From positions 1 through 8,139 of the forward strand of contig JAFYVD010000058.1 in assembly GCA_017558425.1 (NCBI GenBank): a DNA stretch of 8,139 bases, written 5' to 3'. Below are positions 1 through 6,203 of this stretch, piece after piece. The number at the start of each line of letters is the position of its first letter. Position 1 is the first letter of the stretch. Source of the stretch: Clostridia bacterium (GTDB lineage: Bacteria > Bacillota_A > Clostridia > RUG12999). A model generated the notes under the pieces. The model ran no database searches and had not been told where the DNA came from. It saw nothing but the letters and a program-made list of their open reading frames with translations. The position numbers were made by a program, and so were the translations under genes.

Positions 1-509
1 CCGTAAATTCCGTTGAATCTTGTTGCAATGTCACGGCAGATTTCGATGTGCTGTTTCTGGTCGTGACCAACGGGAACTGCATCTGTCTGATAAAGCAGAA
101 TGTCTGCCGCCATAAGAACCGGATAAGTGAAAAGTCCGGCGTTAATATTATCTGCATGTTTTGCAGATTTATCCTTAAACTGAGTCATTCTTGAAAGTTC
201 ACCCATCTGAGTGTAGCAGTTCAGAATCCATGCAAGCTGAGAATGTGCCGGCACGTGAGACTGACAGTAAAGAATACTTTTTTCGGGGTCAACTCCACAG
301 GCAAGAAGGAAAGCGAGAAGCTTTAATGAGTTCTGTCTTAAATCTGCCGGAGTCTGGCGAACTGTTATAGAATGCAGGTCGGCAACTGCGAAAAGACAGT
401 CGTAATCTTCCTGCAAGGGAATCCAGTTTTTGATAGCGCCGAGATAGTTGCCGAGGGTGATGGTGCCTGATGGCTGAATGGCGCTGAAAACACGTTTTTT
501 CTGTTCCAT
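1..509 (-). CDS. trpS: Tryptophanyl-tRNA synthetase, N-terminal part (cut by the left window edge)
   Basis: This class Ic aminoacyl-tRNA synthetase attaches tryptophan to tRNA-Trp with ATP in the cytoplasm. The first 169 codons are visible. Near the N-terminus, [13 protein letters not shown] (residues 13-25) carries the HIGH-type ATP motif in the TrpS form (TLGN here, TIGN in E. coli). Further TrpS hallmarks are [10 protein letters not shown] (83-92), [14 protein letters not shown] (103-116), [21 protein letters not shown] (within 121-141, where Asp136 matches the indole-recognising aspartate) and [10 protein letters not shown] (145-154). The KMSKS loop and anticodon-binding part lie beyond the left edge, so an intact gene cannot be confirmed. 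The ATG start has AAAGGA 11 nt upstream (521-526). It is the last visible gene of the minus-strand run, 29 nt after the aminotransferase. No leader long enough for a T-box is present, so it probably depends on read-through from upstream. Confidence 0.95.
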   Translation of the reverse strand, partial: MEQKKRVFSAIQPSGTITLGNYLGAIKNWIPLQEDYDCLFAVADLHSITVRQTPADLRQNSLKLLAFLLACGVDPEKSILYCQSHVPAHSQLAWILNCYTQMGELSRMTQFKDKSAKHADNINAGLFTYPVLMAADILLYQTDAVPVGHDQKQHIEICRDIATRFNGIY

Positions 510-538
510 TTTCGAAAAATTCCTTTCTGTTTCTGTTA

Positions 539-1717
539 TTAAAGAATCTCGGAAAGAGATTTGATTGCAAATTCAATTTTGTCCTCGGGGACAAGGGAAT
601 AGTTAAGTCTGAAAGTGTTTGTGGGTTTTGACATATCAATCATAAATGTATGACCGGGAACAAACGCCACTTTCTTTTCAAGTGCTTTCTGCAAAAGTGC
701 TTTTGTATCTGTACCTTCGGGCATGTAGCAGAAGAGGAAAATGCCGCCTTCGGGACGAGTGTATGTACAGTGAGCAGGGAAATATTTGTCCATTGCATCA
801 AGCATTTTTTTGCATTTTCTGCCGTAAAGCTCGCAAACCTTTTCGATATGGTCTTCGATGCTGTATTTTGTAAGATATTCAGCCGCCATCATCTGAGTGA
901 GTGTGCAGGTGTGAACGTCGGCGGACTGTTTTGCAACGGTTGCTTTTGCAACAATGTCTTTATGACCGCAAAGCCAACCCACACGCATACCTGCCGACAG
1001 AATTTTTGAGAATGAACCGGAATAAATTACTCTGCCTTCGGTATCAAGCGATTTGATTGTGGGAACATATTCACCACGGAAACGGAGTTCGCCGTAGGGG
1101 TTGTCCTCAAGAATGAAAGCGTTGTATTTTTTTGCAAGCTCAAGCAATTTTATTCTCTTTTCGAGAGGCATTGTAACGCCTGTGGGGTTCTGGAAAGTGG
1201 GGATTGTATAAATGAGCTTGATTTTTTCTGTTTTGAGAATATTTTCAAGTGCATCAAGATCCATACCATCTGAAAGTACGGGCACGCCGAAAAGCTGACC
1301 GCCGAAACCGCGGATGGAGTTGAGCGAACCGACGAAAGAAGGAAGCTCTGCAACAACGCCGTCACCTTCGTTTATAAGTACGCGGGCGATAAGGTCAATA
1401 GCCTGCTGAGCGCCTGTTGTAACAATCAGCTCGTCATATTCAGCCATACTGTCAATTTTCTTCATTCTTTCGGAAAGAATGTTGCGCAGGGGGATATAGC
1501 CCTCGGTTGCATTATACTGCAGGGAAACGCCGGGGTTGTTTTTCAAAACATCGTGGGCAATTTCTGCAAGAGCTTCGTTGGGGAAGCTTTCAACGGCAGG
1601 GTTGCCACCTGCAAGCGAAATGATGTCTTTCTGACCTAAAAGTTTGAAAATTTCTCTGATTTCCGAAGCTTTGATTCCTGAAATTCTGTCTGAAAAAATA
1701 CCTGTAGTGTCAATCAT
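539..1717 (-). CDS. Fold-type I PLP-dependent aminotransferase (LysN / 2-aminoadipate aminotransferase-like)
   Basis: This 392-residue class I/II aminotransferase should move an amino group between an amino acid and a 2-oxo acid in the cytoplasm. Visible motifs in order are [12 protein letters not shown] (35-46), [13 protein letters not shown] (66-78), the phosphate-side TTGAQQAID (100-108), QNPTG (176-180), [10 protein letters not shown] (204-213, with the aspartate and tyrosine that contact PLP), SGSFSK with the Schiff-base Lys238, then AGMRVGW, and RLNYS with the carboxylate-binding Arg370. This pattern belongs to the subgroup that includes LysN/alpha-aminoadipate and aromatic aminotransferases and the catalytic half of MocR regulators. 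There is no GntR-type DNA-binding domain, so it is a free-standing enzyme. The substrate cannot be read from the sequence. AAAGGA (1727-1732) lies inside the last codons of era, 9 nt before the ATG, and the gap to era is 3 nt, which suggests coupled translation. Its role beside translation genes is unclear; aromatic or branched amino acid metabolism is only a guess. Confidence 0.9.
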   Translation of the reverse strand: MIDTTGIFSDRISGIKASEIREIFKLLGQKDIISLAGGNPAVESFPNEALAEIAHDVLKNNPGVSLQYNATEGYIPLRNILSERMKKIDSMAEYDELIVTTGAQQAIDLIARVLINEGDGVVAELPSFVGSLNSIRGFGGQLFGVPVLSDGMDLDALENILKTEKIKLIYTIPTFQNPTGVTMPLEKRIKLLELAKKYNAFILEDNPYGELRFRGEYVPTIKSLDTEGRVIYSGSFSKILSAGMRVGWLCGHKDIVAKATVAKQSADVHTCTLTQMMAAEYLTKYSIEDHIEKVCELYGRKCKKMLDAMDKYFPAHCTYTRPEGGIFLFCYMPEGTDTKALLQKALEKKVAFVPGHTFMIDMSKPTNTFRLNYSLVPEDKIEFAIKSLSEIL

Positions 1718-1720
1718 TTT

Positions 1721-2617
1721 TTATATTCCTTTCTCGTCATATCCAAAGTTTTTCAGTTCTTTTGCTTTGTTGCGCCAACCGTCACGCGGTTTCACCCAAA
1801 GTTCAAGAAATACCTTTTTCTCCAAAATATCTTCAAGGTCAATTCTTGCAGAAGTGCCGACTCTTTTCAGCATTTCGCCGCCCTTGCCTATAATGATACT
1901 TTTGTGAGAATATTTTTCACAATAAATATTTGCATTTATTGAAATTTTCTTTTCTTCTTCTTTAAACTGCAGGATTTCCACAGCAATTCCGTGAGGAATT
2001 TCTTTATCCAACAGAGTCAGCAGCTTTTCGCGGATGATTTCAGCCGCAAGAGCACGTTGGTTAACGTCGGTAACCATATCTTCGGGATAAAATCTCGGGC
2101 CTTCACCCAAAAGCTTTTCCGCTTCTTCGATAAGCAATTTCACGCCGTCTCCCGACTTTGCGGAAATTGGAACGGTAGCCTCAAACTGATGAAGCTGGTT
2201 ATATTTTAAAATCTGCTCGGGCAGGTCGGTTTTCTTCACTGCATCAATTTTGTTTATTACAAGGATTGCAGGCAGTTTGCTGGATTTGATTTTATCAATA
2301 ATCTCTTCTTCAACAGACGTGATTTCTCGGTCGGCAGAGGTTACGAAAAAGATAACGTCAGCCTCGAAAATGCTGTCGGACGCCACATCCACCATATATT
2401 CGCCCAGTTTTGTTCTGGGGTTGTGAATACCGGGGGTGTCAATGAAAATCAACTGACTTTCACGAGTGGTGCGGATAGCGATAATTCTATTTCTGGTTGT
2501 CTGGGGTTTTGCAGACACAATGGCAACCTTCTGACCGATAATTTTGTTTATCAGAGTGGATTTACCCACATTGGGCAGACCCACGGTTGCAATAAAGCCC
2601 GATTTGAAATCTTTCAT
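1721..2617 (-). CDS. era: GTPase Era, 30S ribosomal subunit assembly factor
   Basis: Era is an essential GTPase that binds the 3' end of 16S rRNA and assists late 30S maturation, linking ribosome assembly to growth. All parts are present in 298 residues, the usual length. The GTPase domain has G1 GLPNVGKS (13-20), the switch I threonines within PQTTRNR (38-44), G3 DTPG (60-63), G4 NKID (122-125) and G5 SAK (152-154). A C-terminal KH RNA-binding domain follows, with its GKGG loop at 244-247 preceded by the HKSIII strand. The ATG start has AAAGGAG (2627-2633) 9 nt upstream, inside the last codons of rsmG, and the gap to rsmG is 4 nt. In many Bacillota era instead sits near ybeY, dgkA, cdd and recO, so its place behind mnmG-rsmG is less usual. 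No key residue is missing. Confidence 0.97.
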   Translation of the reverse strand: MKDFKSGFIATVGLPNVGKSTLINKIIGQKVAIVSAKPQTTRNRIIAIRTTRESQLIFIDTPGIHNPRTKLGEYMVDVASDSIFEADVIFFVTSADREITSVEEEIIDKIKSSKLPAILVINKIDAVKKTDLPEQILKYNQLHQFEATVPISAKSGDGVKLLIEEAEKLLGEGPRFYPEDMVTDVNQRALAAEIIREKLLTLLDKEIPHGIAVEILQFKEEEKKISINANIYCEKYSHKSIIIGKGGEMLKRVGTSARIDLEDILEKKVFLELWVKPRDGWRNKAKELKNFGYDEKGI

Positions 2618-2621
2618 ATAT

Positions 2622-3347
2622 TTATTCTCCTTTGGCAGTGACGCCTATGGGTTTTTTTGACGGAGTGCCTGCCTTGCGTGGAAATTCTTTGGGGCAGGGT
2701 TTCACTTTTTTTACAACTACTATTTTGTGAAGCAGGTCGGTGAACGGGACAGTTACTTCGGCAACCTCCGAAATTTCGCCGCCCAATGTTTTGATAGCTT
2801 TTTCTGCATTTTTCAGCTCTTCGGGAGCTGCAGGTCCTTTGAGCGCTAAAAATGTGCCGCCAACCTTCACATATGGCAGACAATATTCGCACAGCACAGC
2901 CATATTGGCAACTGCTCTTGAAACTGCCACATCATATTTTTCACGGTGCAATTTATCCCTTGCGCCGTCTTCGGCACGGGCGTGAACGCACTTTGCACCC
3001 GAAATGTCGGTCGATTTTAAAACAGAATCAATAAAAGCGAGCCGTTTGTTCAAAGAATCAAGCAGAGTGAGTGAAATGTCAGCTCTAGCAATTTTTATTG
3101 GCAGACCGGGGAACCCCGCTCCGCATCCTACGTCAATAACGCTTGCGTTTTCAGGAATAAACCCACAGGCTGTGATACTGTCGAGAAAATGTTTGGTGAT
3201 AACCTCCTGCGGTTCTGTGATTGCAGTTAAGTTGAGCGATTTGTTTGTTTCAATCAACATATCCATATAGGTAATAAACTGCTCAGCCTGTTTATCGTCA
3301 AGAGGGATGCTCAGCGCCGATGCGCCTTTTATGAGTAAGTCTTTCAC
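2622..3347 (-). CDS. rsmG: 16S rRNA (guanine-527-N7)-methyltransferase RsmG (GidB)
   Basis: RsmG uses S-adenosylmethionine to methylate N7 of G527 (E. coli numbering) in the 530 loop of 16S rRNA; loss in other bacteria gives low-level streptomycin resistance. The 241 residues are family-sized. They show the N-terminal NLTAIT segment (39-44), KHFLDS (52-57) and the Rossmann SAM-binding loop [10 protein letters not shown] (72-81). An acidic strand end (LLDS, around 94-97) follows, then VSRAVA, a family signature. The basic tail [12 protein letters not shown] is also typical. The start is GTG, not ATG: its bases overlap the TGA stop of mnmG as GTGA, with AGAGG 6 nt upstream (3354-3358). The next in-frame Met is at residue 28, too far in, so GTG is well supported. 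The mnmG-rsmG pairing is widely conserved, which strengthens both calls. Confidence 0.96.
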   Translation of the reverse strand: MKDLLIKGASALSIPLDDKQAEQFITYMDMLIETNKSLNLTAITEPQEVITKHFLDSITACGFIPENASVIDVGCGAGFPGLPIKIARADISLTLLDSLNKRLAFIDSVLKSTDISGAKCVHARAEDGARDKLHREKYDVAVSRAVANMAVLCEYCLPYVKVGGTFLALKGPAAPEELKNAEKAIKTLGGEISEVAEVTVPFTDLLHKIVVVKKVKPCPKEFPRKAGTPSKKPIGVTAKGE

Positions 3348-3358
3348 TTTAAACCTCT
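3344..3358 (-). promoter_or_regulatory. GTGA stop/start overlap with ribosome binding site setting the rsmG GTG start
   Basis: Read on the minus strand, AGAGG is followed by TTTAAA and then GTGA. The GTG opens rsmG while the overlapping TGA closes mnmG. The ribosome binding site lies in the last codons of mnmG, so ribosomes finishing mnmG can restart on rsmG. This decides the non-ATG start. Confidence 0.85.
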
Positions 3359-5224
3359 CTGTTCAAGGTATACCAACAGTACCGCGATGTCAGAAGGTGA
3401 AACTCCTGAAATTCTTGATGCCTGACCGAGCGACTGAGGACGCATTTGAGATAGCTTCTGCCTTGCTTCGAGGCGCAGACCAGAAATGGCATTATAGTCG
3501 GTGTCCTCGGGCATAAGCTTTGCTTCAAGCCGTCTGAACTGTTCAATCTGGTCAAGCTGGCGTTTGATATATCCGTCGTATTTTATTTTTATTTCAACCT
3601 GTTCGCATACGTCAGCTTCAAGCTGAGGCATATCGCAAACCTCTTTTAAATCTTTGTAATGAATTTCGGGTCGGCGAAGCATATCGCTGAGCCTTAACCC
3701 TGTTTTTACAGCCGAAGTGCCTTTTGATTCAAGGAAATTGTTAAGTCCTTCGGTGGGGGAAAGTACGGTGGAAGAAAGGCGGTTGATTTCCAGCTCCACC
3801 TTTTTATATTTATCAATAAATTTTTCGTATCTTTCCTGAGAAATCAGACCTAAATTATAGCCTTTTTCGGTGAGCCTTTCGTCTGCATTATCCTGACGGA
3901 GAGCAAGACGGTATTCGCTTCTTGAGGTCATCATTCGGTAAGGTTCCTGAGTGCCTTTTGTAACAAGATCATCAATAAGGGTGCCGATATAAGCATCCGA
4001 ACGCTGGAGTGTGAAAGGCTCTTTGCCCAGCACGATGTGTGCCGCATTTATGCCGGCGATAAGTCCTTGAGCGGCCGCTTCTTCATAACCCGAACTGCCG
4101 TTGAACTGACCTGCACCGAAAAGGCCGCCGTAATCTTTGAATTCCAGAGTTGGTTTGAGCTGGAGCGGATTGACACAGTCATATTCGATAGCGTATGCGA
4201 TTCGCATAACTTTGGCATTTTCAAGCCCTTTTACGCTGTGAAGCATTTCCATCTGCACTTCTTCGGGAAGGGAAGATGAAAAACCCTGAACGTACATTTC
4301 TTCGGTATGAAGACCCATAGGCTCTATGAAGAGCTGATGGCGTTCCTTATCCGCAAAACGGACAACCTTGTCCTCGATGGACGGACAATATCTCGGGCCG
4401 ACACCTTCAATCATTCCCGAATAAAGGGGAGAGCGATGAAGGTTTTTCTTTATAATATCGTGAGTTGTTGTACTTGTGTAAGTGAGGTGACAGGACACAA
4501 TGTTTTCCAGACCTTCGGGATTGGTGCCGAAAGAGAAAGGAGTGATATTTTCATCTCCCGTCTGTTCTTCCATAACGGAAAAATCCACACTGCTGCGACG
4601 GATTCTCGCAGGGGTACCCGTTTTAAACCTCATAAGCTCGATGCCGGCGTTTCTGAGGCAGTCGGAAAGGGAGTTTGCTGCGAACATACCATCGGGACCA
4701 CCGCTGTAGCTTACTTCGCCAATGATAATTTTACCTTTTAAATATGTGCCTGTTGCGATAATAACGCATTTACATTCGTAAAGACCGCCTGTGTGGCTGA
4801 CAACGCCTTTTACGCTTTTATCGTCATTAAACAGAATTTCGGTAATTTCGCCCTGGCGAACATCGAGATTTTCTGTCAGTTCAAGGTAATGTTTCATCTC
4901 ACGGGAGTATGCGTTTCTGTCAATCTGCGCACGAAGAGAGTGAACGGCAGGGCCTTTGCCTACGTTCAGCATACGTGACTGGATAAATGTTTTGTCTGCC
5001 ATTTTGCCCATTTCGCCGCCCAAAGCGTCAATCTCACGAACGAGATGACCTTTTGCCGTACCGCCTATGTTGGGGTTGCAGGGCATATTCGCAATACTGT
5101 CCAGATTAATTGCAAACAGGGCGGTTTTTGCACCAAGCCTTGCCGAAGCAAGCCCTGCTTCGCATCCTGCGTGGCCGCCGCCTATTACAATTACATCATA
5201 TTTTCCTGCCGGATAAAGCTGCAT
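3344..5224 (-). CDS. mnmG: tRNA uridine-34 5-carboxymethylaminomethyl modification enzyme MnmG (GidA)
   Basis: MnmG is an FAD-dependent enzyme that works with the GTPase MnmE to put a (carboxymethyl)aminomethyl group on the wobble uridine of certain tRNAs, using methylenetetrahydrofolate. At 626 residues it is full length. It has the dinucleotide loop GGGHAGCEA (15-23), MPCNPNIGG (47-55) with Cys49 matching E. coli Cys47, the TGTPAR signature (202-207), [11 protein letters not shown] (276-286) with Cys280 matching E. coli Cys277, [21 protein letters not shown] (within 367-387) for FAD contact, and [15 protein letters not shown] (434-448). The helical C-terminal domain that docks MnmE and tRNA is complete. 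The ATG follows TAGGAG (5233-5238) by 8 nt; that site lies in the last codons of rimI, and the gap is 3 nt. The gene ends in a GTGA overlap with rsmG. The partner gene mnmE, often directly upstream, is absent here. Confidence 0.97.
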   Translation of the reverse strand: MQLYPAGKYDVIVIGGGHAGCEAGLASARLGAKTALFAINLDSIANMPCNPNIGGTAKGHLVREIDALGGEMGKMADKTFIQSRMLNVGKGPAVHSLRAQIDRNAYSREMKHYLELTENLDVRQGEITEILFNDDKSVKGVVSHTGGLYECKCVIIATGTYLKGKIIIGEVSYSGGPDGMFAANSLSDCLRNAGIELMRFKTGTPARIRRSSVDFSVMEEQTGDENITPFSFGTNPEGLENIVSCHLTYTSTTTHDIIKKNLHRSPLYSGMIEGVGPRYCPSIEDKVVRFADKERHQLFIEPMGLHTEEMYVQGFSSSLPEEVQMEMLHSVKGLENAKVMRIAYAIEYDCVNPLQLKPTLEFKDYGGLFGAGQFNGSSGYEEAAAQGLIAGINAAHIVLGKEPFTLQRSDAYIGTLIDDLVTKGTQEPYRMMTSRSEYRLALRQDNADERLTEKGYNLGLISQERYEKFIDKYKKVELEINRLSSTVLSPTEGLNNFLESKGTSAVKTGLRLSDMLRRPEIHYKDLKEVCDMPQLEADVCEQVEIKIKYDGYIKRQLDQIEQFRRLEAKLMPEDTDYNAISGLRLEARQKLSQMRPQSLGQASRISGVSPSDIAVLLVYLEQRGLK

Positions 5225-5227
5225 TTT

Positions 5228-5662
5228 TCATTCTCCTAAAAACAATGTCATAATGTTTGCATCCTCTGTGGGGTGGGAATAAAACCCCTTTCTTATCCCC
5301 TGGGATACAAACCCCGATTTTTCATAAAGTTTTATGGCCGCAATATTTGAAACGCGGACTTCAAGGGTGACAAAACTAGAGCCTTCGCAATCTTTTATAA
5401 TTGCATCTAAAATGGCGGCTCCTGCACCCATTCTGCGGAAAGAATCCTTCACCGCAATGTTGGTTATATAAGCTTCGTCAAGCACCTTCTGAACACCACC
5501 GAACCCAATGACGTTGCCGTCAGATATGGCAACAAAATTGGAGGATGAGGGATTTTCAAGCTCCTGCCCGAACGCGGACTTACTCCACGCTTCGGCAAGA
5601 GAAGCTGCGGCAATTTCCGCAACTGACGAAAGGTGCTCTTTTTGCATTTTTTCAATCTTCAT
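5228..5662 (-). CDS. rimI: Ribosomal protein S18-alanine N-acetyltransferase RimI (GNAT family)
   Basis: RimI moves an acetyl group from acetyl-CoA to the N-terminal alanine of ribosomal protein bS18; some relatives accept other N-termini. The 144 residues form a single GNAT domain of normal length. RimI-type markers are AWSKSAF and the following EL (25-35), AYITNIAV (64-71), the acetyl-CoA loop RRMGAG (76-81), TLEVRVSN (99-106), AAIKLYEKSGF (108-118) and GFYSHPTEDANIM (126-138). Glu101 and Tyr113 have the same spacing as the proposed E. coli base/acid pair Glu103 and Tyr115. The ATG lies 11 nt inside the end of the phosphatase gene, with only a weak AGGT upstream site, so coupling to the upstream gene is likely. 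In many bacteria rimI lies with tsaB and tsaE; here it stands directly before mnmG. Another GNAT specificity cannot be excluded, but the C-terminal PTEDANIM block favours RimI. Confidence 0.88.
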   Translation of the reverse strand: MKIEKMQKEHLSSVAEIAAASLAEAWSKSAFGQELENPSSSNFVAISDGNVIGFGGVQKVLDEAYITNIAVKDSFRRMGAGAAILDAIIKDCEGSSFVTLEVRVSNIAAIKLYEKSGFVSQGIRKGFYSHPTEDANIMTLFLGE

Positions 5663-6071
5663 TATATTTACCTATAAGATTTTCAAGCTGACCAAAGGTC
5701 TGCCTGTATATTTGGGCATTCCCACCGTATGGGTCTGTGATGTCGCCGTCGGCATCAAAATATTCCGAAAGGGTAAACACCTTGTCCATACCGCCGAAAG
5801 CCGCCTTGTGCGAGCCCGTCATTGTGAGAATCACGTCAGCCTCGTCAATCAACTCTGCTGTGATTGGGGTTGGAATGTGAGCGGAAATATCAATGCCGTT
5901 TTCTCTGCAAACTTCAAGAGAATTATTGCTCACACAGGGTTCTGTTACAAACAGTCCGGCACTTTTGGCAGATGCCTGCCAGCCTTTTTCTGAGGCGAGT
6001 TTATTGAAAATACCTTCCGCCATGGGGCTGCGGCAAGTATTGCCGGTGCATACAAATAGAAAATTTTTCAT
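5652..6071 (-). CDS. ywlE: Low-molecular-weight protein phosphatase, protein-arginine-phosphatase (YwlE) type
   Basis: This cysteine-based phosphatase has the P-loop CTGNTCRS at residues 8-15, with nucleophile Cys8 and phosphate-binding Arg14, and the general-acid Asp113 in DPYGG (113-117). Thr12 matches Thr11 of B. subtilis YwlE, the residue known to favour phospho-arginine; tyrosine phosphatases of this fold usually have Ile there (GNICRS). Other blocks also resemble YwlE: the SAGLF strand (37-41), LTMTGSHK (82-89), KVFTLSEY (97-104) and IYRQT (121-125). It is therefore likely to remove phosphate from arginines marked by a McsB-type kinase, though no such kinase is in the window. I chose the ATG at 6071 (139 residues) because AAAGGTGG lies just upstream (6077-6084). 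An in-frame ATG at 6098 would add nine residues but has no ribosome binding site and falls only about 4 nt from the predicted transcript start. It is the first gene of the run. Confidence 0.88.
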   Translation of the reverse strand: MKNFLFVCTGNTCRSPMAEGIFNKLASEKGWQASAKSAGLFVTEPCVSNNSLEVCRENGIDISAHIPTPITAELIDEADVILTMTGSHKAAFGGMDKVFTLSEYFDADGDITDPYGGNAQIYRQTFGQLENLIGKYNED

Positions 6072-6076
6072 ATAAA

Positions 6077-6084
6077 CCACCTTT
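6077..6084 (-). promoter_or_regulatory. Strong ribosome binding site of the phosphatase gene, deciding its start
   Basis: On the minus strand AAAGGTGG is followed by 5 nt and the ATG at 6071. This is close to the consensus AAGGAGG. The competing in-frame ATG at 6098 has only AT-rich sequence upstream, so the shorter product is preferred. Confidence 0.85.
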
Positions 6085-6108
6085 GTGTAATTATACATAT
6101 ACTATTTT

Positions 6109-6137
6109 ATTATAACATATTAAATAATAAATTTCAA
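6109..6137 (-). promoter_or_regulatory. SigA-type promoter of the seven-gene minus-strand operon
   Basis: Read on the minus strand, the -35 box TTGAAA (6132-6137) is followed by a 17-nt spacer and the -10 box TATAAT (6109-6114). A TG dinucleotide one base before the -10 makes it an extended -10. The predicted transcript start is near 6102, leaving a leader of about 30 nt to the ATG at 6071. That leader is too short for a riboswitch or T-box. A second TATAAT at 6090-6095 is less likely because its transcript would start inside the ribosome binding site. Confidence 0.82.
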
Positions 6138-6151
6138 CTATATTCTTGAAA
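6132..6151. repeat. Inverted repeat made by the two divergent -35 boxes
   Basis: TTTCAA (6132-6137) and TTGAAA (6146-6151) are perfect 6-nt inverted arms around an 8-nt AT-rich centre. Each arm is the -35 box of one of the two divergent promoters. The symmetry may simply follow from two good -35 boxes placed back to back, or it may be bound by a dimeric regulator; the sequence alone does not tell. Confidence 0.6.
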
Positions 6152-6174
6152 AATAGTGACATTTATGTTATTAT
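6146..6174 (+). promoter_or_regulatory. SigA-type promoter of tex
   Basis: TTGAAA (6146-6151), a 17-nt spacer and TATTAT (6169-6174), with TG one base upstream of the -10 (6166-6167), form an extended -10 promoter. The predicted transcript start is near 6181, about 23 nt before the tex ATG. The GGAGG ribosome binding site (6194-6198) fits within this short leader. Spacer length and extended -10 mirror the divergent operon promoter. Confidence 0.82.
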
Positions 6175-6203
6175 ATAGGAAATAGAAAGTTACGGAGGAC
6201 AAT

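Noticed and set aside
510..538. Possible terminator or T-box leader between the aminotransferase and trpS
   Set aside because: The 29-nt gap holds only the ribosome binding site of trpS and AT-rich sequence; there is no hairpin with a T-run and no room for a T-box.
4307..4741. Plus-strand open frame of 144 codons inside mnmG
   Set aside because: It is antisense to a full-length, motif-complete mnmG, has no convincing ribosome binding site or recognisable domain, and is explained as a shadow of the real gene.
5229..5231. Out-of-frame ATG seven bases before the mnmG start
   Set aside because: It lies almost directly against the TAGGAG site, leaving too little spacing, and opens the wrong frame; the ATG at 5224 has 8-nt spacing and begins the MnmG protein as expected.
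5508..5993. Plus-strand open frame of 161 codons across rimI and the phosphatase gene
   Set aside because: It is antisense to two well-supported genes, crosses their junction, and its product has no recognisable family features.
6090..6095. A second minus-strand TATAAT nearer to the phosphatase gene
   Set aside because: Its transcript would start within the ribosome binding site at 6077-6084, and the upstream TATAAT has a better placed -35 box and an extended -10.
6072..6098. Nine-residue N-terminal extension of the phosphatase from an upstream ATG
   Set aside because: There is no ribosome binding site before it, it would begin about 4 nt after the predicted transcript start, and family members start right before the P-loop strand, as with the ATG at 6071.
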